Assembly (NCBI GenBank): GCA_963767685.1
Contig: CAVYEZ010000015.1
Span: 62,001-126,000 of the forward strand
DNA length: 64,000 nucleotides
Source: Trebonia sp963767685
Lineage (GTDB): Bacteria; Actinomycetota; Actinomycetes; Streptosporangiales; Streptosporangiaceae
Reading direction: 5' to 3'
The notes under the pieces are model-generated. The model saw only the letters and a list, made by a program, of their open reading frames with translations. It was not told where the DNA came from and did no database searches. Positions 60,826 to 64,000 of this stretch are shown piece by piece. The translations under genes and the position numbers were made by a program. The number at the start of each line of letters is the position of its first letter. The stretch's first letter is position 1.

Positions 60826-62274
60826 TCACAGCTGGATGCCCGGGTAGAGCGGGTGCCGGCCGAGCAGGTCGGCGCAGCGCGCGCGGCACTCCGCCGCGAC
60901 CCGGTCATCCAGGGTGTACTTCGCCTTGGCGGCCGCGGCGGCGGGCGCCGTGGCGCGCAGCGCGGCGGTGATGATGTCGGCGATCTCGTCCATCTCCCCG
61001 GTCCCGAACCCGAGCGTGGTCAGCGCCGGGGTGCCGAGCCGGACGCCGGAGGTGTACCAGGCGCCGTTGGGGTCGCGCGGGACGCTGTTGCGGTTGGTCA
61101 CGACCCCGGCGTCAAGCAGCGCCGCCTCGGCCTGCCGGCCGGTCAGCCCGAAGCTCGCGGCGACGTCCATCAGCACGATGTGGTTGCTGGTGCCGCCGGT
61201 CACCAGGCGGGTGCCGCGGCGCAGCAGCCCGTCGGCCAGCGCCTGGGCATTGGCGGCCACCGCGGCGGCGTAGGCGGCGAACGACGGCTGCCTGGCCTCG
61301 GCGAACGCGATCGCCTTGGCGGCCATCACGTGCGGCAGCGGGCCGCCGAGCACCATCGGGCAGCCCTTGTCCACGAACGGGGCGTACTCGTTGGTGCACA
61401 GCACGAACCCGCCGCGCGGGCCGCGCAGCGACTTGTGCGTCGTGGAGGTCACGATCTCGGCGTGCGGCACCGGGTTCAGGTCGCCGGCCAGCACGCCGCC
61501 CGCCACCAGGCCGGCGAAGTGCGCCATGTCCACCATCAGCGTGGCGCCGACCTCGTCGGCGATCTCGCGCAGTAGCCGGAAGTTAGGCGTCCGCGGGTAC
61601 GCGGAGTACCCGGCTACCAGCACCAGCGGCCGGAACTCGCGGGCCTGGGCGGCGATCGCGTCGTAGTCAAGCAGCCCGGTCTCCGCGTCGGTGCCGTAAC
61701 TGGCCTGCTCGAACAGCTTCCCCGAGATGTTCGGCCGGAACCCGTGGGTCAGGTGCCCGCCCGCGTCAAGCGCCATGCCGAGCATGCGCTGTGCGTGCAG
61801 GTCCCGCCGCAGCCGCTCCCAGTCGGCGCCGGCCAGGTCGTTGACGTGCCGGACGCCCGCCGCCGCCAGCGCCGGCTCTTCGACCCGGCGGGCCAGGATC
61901 GACCAGAACGCGACCAGGTTCGCGTCGATGCCCGAGTGCGGCTGGACGTAGGCGTGGTCCGCGCCGAACAGGGCCCGAGCGTGCCCGGAGGCGATCGACT
62001 CGACCCGGTCGACCATCTCGCAGCCGGCGTAGAACCGGTGGCCGACTGTGCCCTCGGCGTACTTGTCCGACAGCCAGTTGCCCATGGCGAGCAGCACGGC
62101 GGGCGAGGCGTAGTTCTCCGACGCGATCAGCTTGAGCTGCCGGCGCTGCGACGCCAGCTCGCCGGCGATCGCCGCCGCGACATCGGGCTCGGCTTCCGCG
62201 ATGACGTCAAGTGCGGCGGAGTAGGCGACCGCGGCCGCTTGGTGGCGGACCGGTGCGTTAACTGGACTGGTCAT
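60826..62274 (-). CDS. glyA: serine hydroxymethyltransferase
   Basis: 482 residues. It interconverts serine and glycine and loads tetrahydrofolate with one-carbon units. PLP lysine in VTSTTHKSLRGPRGG; LIASENYASPAVL; TVGHRFYAGCEMVD; YVQPHSGIDANLVAFWSIL. The protein is longer than the usual 420 because of an insert near residues 125-175, common in actinomycete GlyA. The ATG at 62274 has AAGGAG 7 bp upstream; the ATG at 62280 is too close to it. A ZTP riboswitch lies upstream. Confidence 0.96.
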   Translation of the reverse strand: MTSPVNAPVRHQAAAVAYSAALDVIAEAEPDVAAAIAGELASQRRQLKLIASENYASPAVLLAMGNWLSDKYAEGTVGHRFYAGCEMVDRVESIASGHARALFGADHAYVQPHSGIDANLVAFWSILARRVEEPALAAAGVRHVNDLAGADWERLRRDLHAQRMLGMALDAGGHLTHGFRPNISGKLFEQASYGTDAETGLLDYDAIAAQAREFRPLVLVAGYSAYPRTPNFRLLREIADEVGATLMVDMAHFAGLVAGGVLAGDLNPVPHAEIVTSTTHKSLRGPRGGFVLCTNEYAPFVDKGCPMVLGGPLPHVMAAKAIAFAEARQPSFAAYAAAVAANAQALADGLLRRGTRLVTGGTSNHIVLMDVAASFGLTGRQAEAALLDAGVVTNRNSVPRDPNGAWYTSGVRLGTPALTTLGFGTGEMDEIADIITAALRATAPAAAAAKAKYTLDDRVAAECRARCADLLGRHPLYPGIQL

Positions 62275-62304
62275 GACCATGCTCCTTCAGGCGGCAGTCA
62301 GTTG

Positions 62305-62390
62305 CTCGCCCAGGCGCACGGCTCTCCCCGGCCACAGCCGAGGGGACCGCTCCCCGGTGGTGCTCCACCCGAACGCCAGTCACGGCCCGC
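62305..62390 (-). ncRNA. ZTP (pfl) riboswitch upstream of glyA
   Basis: On the minus strand the 5-prime part reads CGTGACTGGCG (62374-62384), then GTGGA...ACCACCGGGGAGCG with a paired stem, and after a variable linker comes GTGCGCCTGGGC (62308-62319), the conserved 3-prime block of the pfl motif that pairs with the first domain in a pseudoknot. The motif senses ZMP/ZTP, a sign of folate one-carbon shortage, and is known in front of glyA and purine/folate genes. The block ends about 34 bp before the glyA start, suiting control of translation or termination. Confidence 0.85.
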
Positions 62391-62458
62391 GAGCACTCTA
62401 GTACGCCCCCGCTACGCGCGACAACCGGAAACCGGGGGAGCGGTACCGGGAATCCGCG

Positions 62459-62896
62459 CTACCCGGCGGGCGCCCGGTCCTCGGCCCTGGCGGTCTCCGG
62501 GGCGCCGGCTTGCGCCGGCACGCGCGCCGCCGACCAGCAGCGGACGATGTCGCGCATCGACAGCAGGCCGACCACCTCGTGTCCTTCCACGACCACGAGG
62601 TGCCGGAAGCCGCCGCGCACCATGGCCGCCGCGGCGCCCTCCATGGTCCAGTTGCGCGCCGCGAACACGACATCCTGGGTGCAGTGGTCGCCGGCGAACT
62701 CGGCGTCCGGGCTCTGGTCGGCCGCCACCGACATGAGGATGTCTCGCTCCGTGAGGATGCCGACCCCCGCGTTGTCCGGGTTCACCACGACGGCGGCCCC
62801 GATCCGGCGGACCGCCATCATCCTGGCTGCCTCGCGCAGCGTGTGGGCCGGCCCGATGGTGAGGACCTGGGCGGACATTCCCTCTTCGACTTTCAT
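62459..62896 (-). CDS. two-CBS-domain protein
   Basis: 145 residues. CBS 1: VLTIGPAHTLREAARMMAVRRIGAAVVVNPDNAGVGILTERDIL. CBS 2: CTQDVVFAARNWTMEGAAAAMVRGGFRHLVVVEGHEVVGLLSMRDIV. The C-terminal 25 residues are a flexible Ala/Pro tail. It resembles the BON/CBS small regulators of actinomycetes and shares the fold of the gene at 45891, but has a different second repeat. Ligand probably an adenine nucleotide. Confidence 0.9.
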   Translation of the reverse strand: MKVEEGMSAQVLTIGPAHTLREAARMMAVRRIGAAVVVNPDNAGVGILTERDILMSVAADQSPDAEFAGDHCTQDVVFAARNWTMEGAAAAMVRGGFRHLVVVEGHEVVGLLSMRDIVRCWSAARVPAQAGAPETARAEDRAPAG

Positions 62897-63069
62897 GGCG
62901 CTCTACCCCCAGGGCAGGGTTCGGGCCGCGGCCGGAGCCTGTGGCCAGCAGACATACCCGCTCTCGGGCGCCGAAACACTCCCGAAACACTCGGGCCCCG
63001 CGACGGCAAGGTGACGGTGAGCGAGCGATTTGCCATATTTCGCCCGACATCTCCCGCGGTCGAACCCGC

Positions 63070-63075
63070 TACAAT
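63070..63075 (+). promoter_or_regulatory. -10 element of the methyltransferase gene
   Basis: TACAAT is a near-consensus -10 box 63 bp before the ATG at 63139. No good -35 is found at the expected distance. The CCGAAACACTC direct repeat lies farther upstream, near 62970-62992. Confidence 0.35.
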
Positions 63076-63138
63076 CGTGTGCATGCCCGATAGGCGGGTT
63101 AGGCCCGGTCGGCCTGGCAGTCTCAGAGAGGCGGTCCC

Positions 63139-63969
63139 ATGGCGGAGCTTCCGGTTACCAGCGACGGTGACCCCCAGGAGTTTCCGCTCGGGTTCGATAT
63201 CAGCGTGGCCCACCCCGCCCGGGTCTACGACTACTGGCTCGGCGGCAAAGACCACTTCGAGCCCGACCGGATCGCCGCCGAGGAAGTCATCGCCGTCCGC
63301 CCGACGATCATCAGGGACATCCGGGCCAACCGGGAGTTCCTCGGCCGCGCGGTGCGCTTCCTGGCCGGCGAGGCCGGCGTGCGGCAGTTCCTCGACATCG
63401 GCACCGGCATCCCCTCGGCGAACAACACCCACGAGGTCGCGCAGTCGGTCGCGCCGGACTCCAGGATCGTCTACGTCGACAACGACCCCATCGTGCTCGC
63501 GCACGCCCGGGCGCTGCTGACCAGCACCCCGCAGGGCGCGTGCGCGTACCTGGACGCGGACCTGAAGGACACGGGCAAGATCCTCCAGGAGGCGGCCCAC
63601 ACGCTGGATTTCTCGCAGCCGGTCGCGGTCCTGTTCGTCGGGGTGCTGCACCTGGTCTCCAAGGAAGACGGCCCGCACCGCATCATGGGCGAGATGCTCG
63701 ACGCGACCGTCCCCGGCAGCTTCCTTGCGCTGACCCAGCCGGCCAAGGACATCAACGCCGACCAGGTGGCGGAGGGCGCCCGCCGCTACAACGAGCGGGT
63801 CAAGGTGCCGCAGACCCGGCGCACCTACGCGGAGACCCTGAGCTTCTTCGACGGCATGGAGGTCATCCCGCCCGGCCTGGTCCAGTGTCACCGCTGGCGC
63901 CCGGCCCCCGGCGCCGTCGGCCTCGACGAGAACGTCTCCGCCTACGGCGGCATAGCCCGCAAGCGGTAG
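63139..63969 (+). CDS. SAM-dependent methyltransferase, DUF574 (Methyltransf_19) type
   Basis: 276 residues. PARVYDYWLGGKDHFEPDRIAAEEVI is the family's N-terminal signature; VRQFLDIGTGIPSANNTHEVAQ is the SAM-binding loop, RIVYVDNDPIVLAHARALL the acidic ribose-binding strand, VLFVGVLHLVSKEDGP and GSFLALTQPAKD follow. The family is strongly expanded in Streptosporangiales and Streptomyces with no known target. ATG with GAGAGGCGG upstream. Complete, ending 31 bp before the window edge. Confidence 0.95.
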   Translation: MAELPVTSDGDPQEFPLGFDISVAHPARVYDYWLGGKDHFEPDRIAAEEVIAVRPTIIRDIRANREFLGRAVRFLAGEAGVRQFLDIGTGIPSANNTHEVAQSVAPDSRIVYVDNDPIVLAHARALLTSTPQGACAYLDADLKDTGKILQEAAHTLDFSQPVAVLFVGVLHLVSKEDGPHRIMGEMLDATVPGSFLALTQPAKDINADQVAEGARRYNERVKVPQTRRTYAETLSFFDGMEVIPPGLVQCHRWRPAPGAVGLDENVSAYGGIARKR

Positions 63970-64000
63970 TACGGCGGGCAGCCGCGCGTCCCGCCTTATC

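Overview
The window is high-GC (roughly 70 percent or more by eye) DNA with GTG and TTG starts, strong Shine-Dalgarno sites and many overlapping stop/start codons. This fits a large-genome actinomycete. The family mix (DUF574-type methyltransferase, PPOX/F420-type protein, long-form GlyA, MMPL transporter, DUF2332, a SoxR-like MerR regulator) suggests Streptosporangiales or a relative; this is inference. No rRNA or tRNA gene was recognised.

Layout. 0-6 kb: ABC exporter (permease cut by the window edge), cupin, PPOX protein, GT87-like membrane glycosyltransferase, XRE-cupin regulator divergent from an aminotransferase. 6-12 kb: beta-carbonic anhydrase behind two palindromes, an MFS-TetR pair, a membrane-anchored EEP hydrolase, an ABM monooxygenase and an EPSP synthase. 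12-17 kb: TetR regulator divergent from a 2-oxoacid dehydrogenase operon (E1 alpha, E1 beta, E2) ending in an intrinsic terminator. 17-25 kb: a 58-residue membrane protein, MMPL transporter, crotonase, QueA-like gene, SDR, SoxR-like regulator and small unknowns. 25-32 kb: MFS, dodecin, zinc alcohol dehydrogenase, GH15 plus G6PD operon, cytochrome P450 plus ferredoxin. 33-44 kb: TetR/MFS pair with three 21-bp iterons, then a five-gene minus-strand operon (cupin, TesB, AMP ligase, flavin monooxygenase/OYE fusion, PaaX) with RidA divergent from it; the set suggests breakdown of 2-aminobenzoate or salicylate through its CoA thioester. ACC deaminase follows. 44-54 kb: crotonase, HD, CBS, SDR, VOC, 2OG oxygenase, an MNT-HEPN pair, a degenerate phosphotransferase and DUF2332. 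54-64 kb: a hydrolase/LuxR chimera, IclR, truncated tcuB, esterase, serine protease, glyA behind a ZTP riboswitch, CBS protein and methyltransferase.

Three signals run across the window. First, a 46-nt hairpin element is followed by an array of short cores (CCTTGTGGCAC) spaced about 31 bp, at two places 21 kb apart; both lie just past the 3-prime end of a TetR gene. Second, several genes have lost their middles or ends (PepE, FAD oxidoreductase, two amidohydrolases, hydrolase-LuxR, tcuB/flavoprotein). Third, single-base frameshifts cluster at 20-23 kb and 35-42 kb, with conserved protein on both sides of each shift. These may be recent decay or uncorrected sequence errors; only the reads can tell. 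All family assignments come from reading translated sequence by eye; no database search was run.
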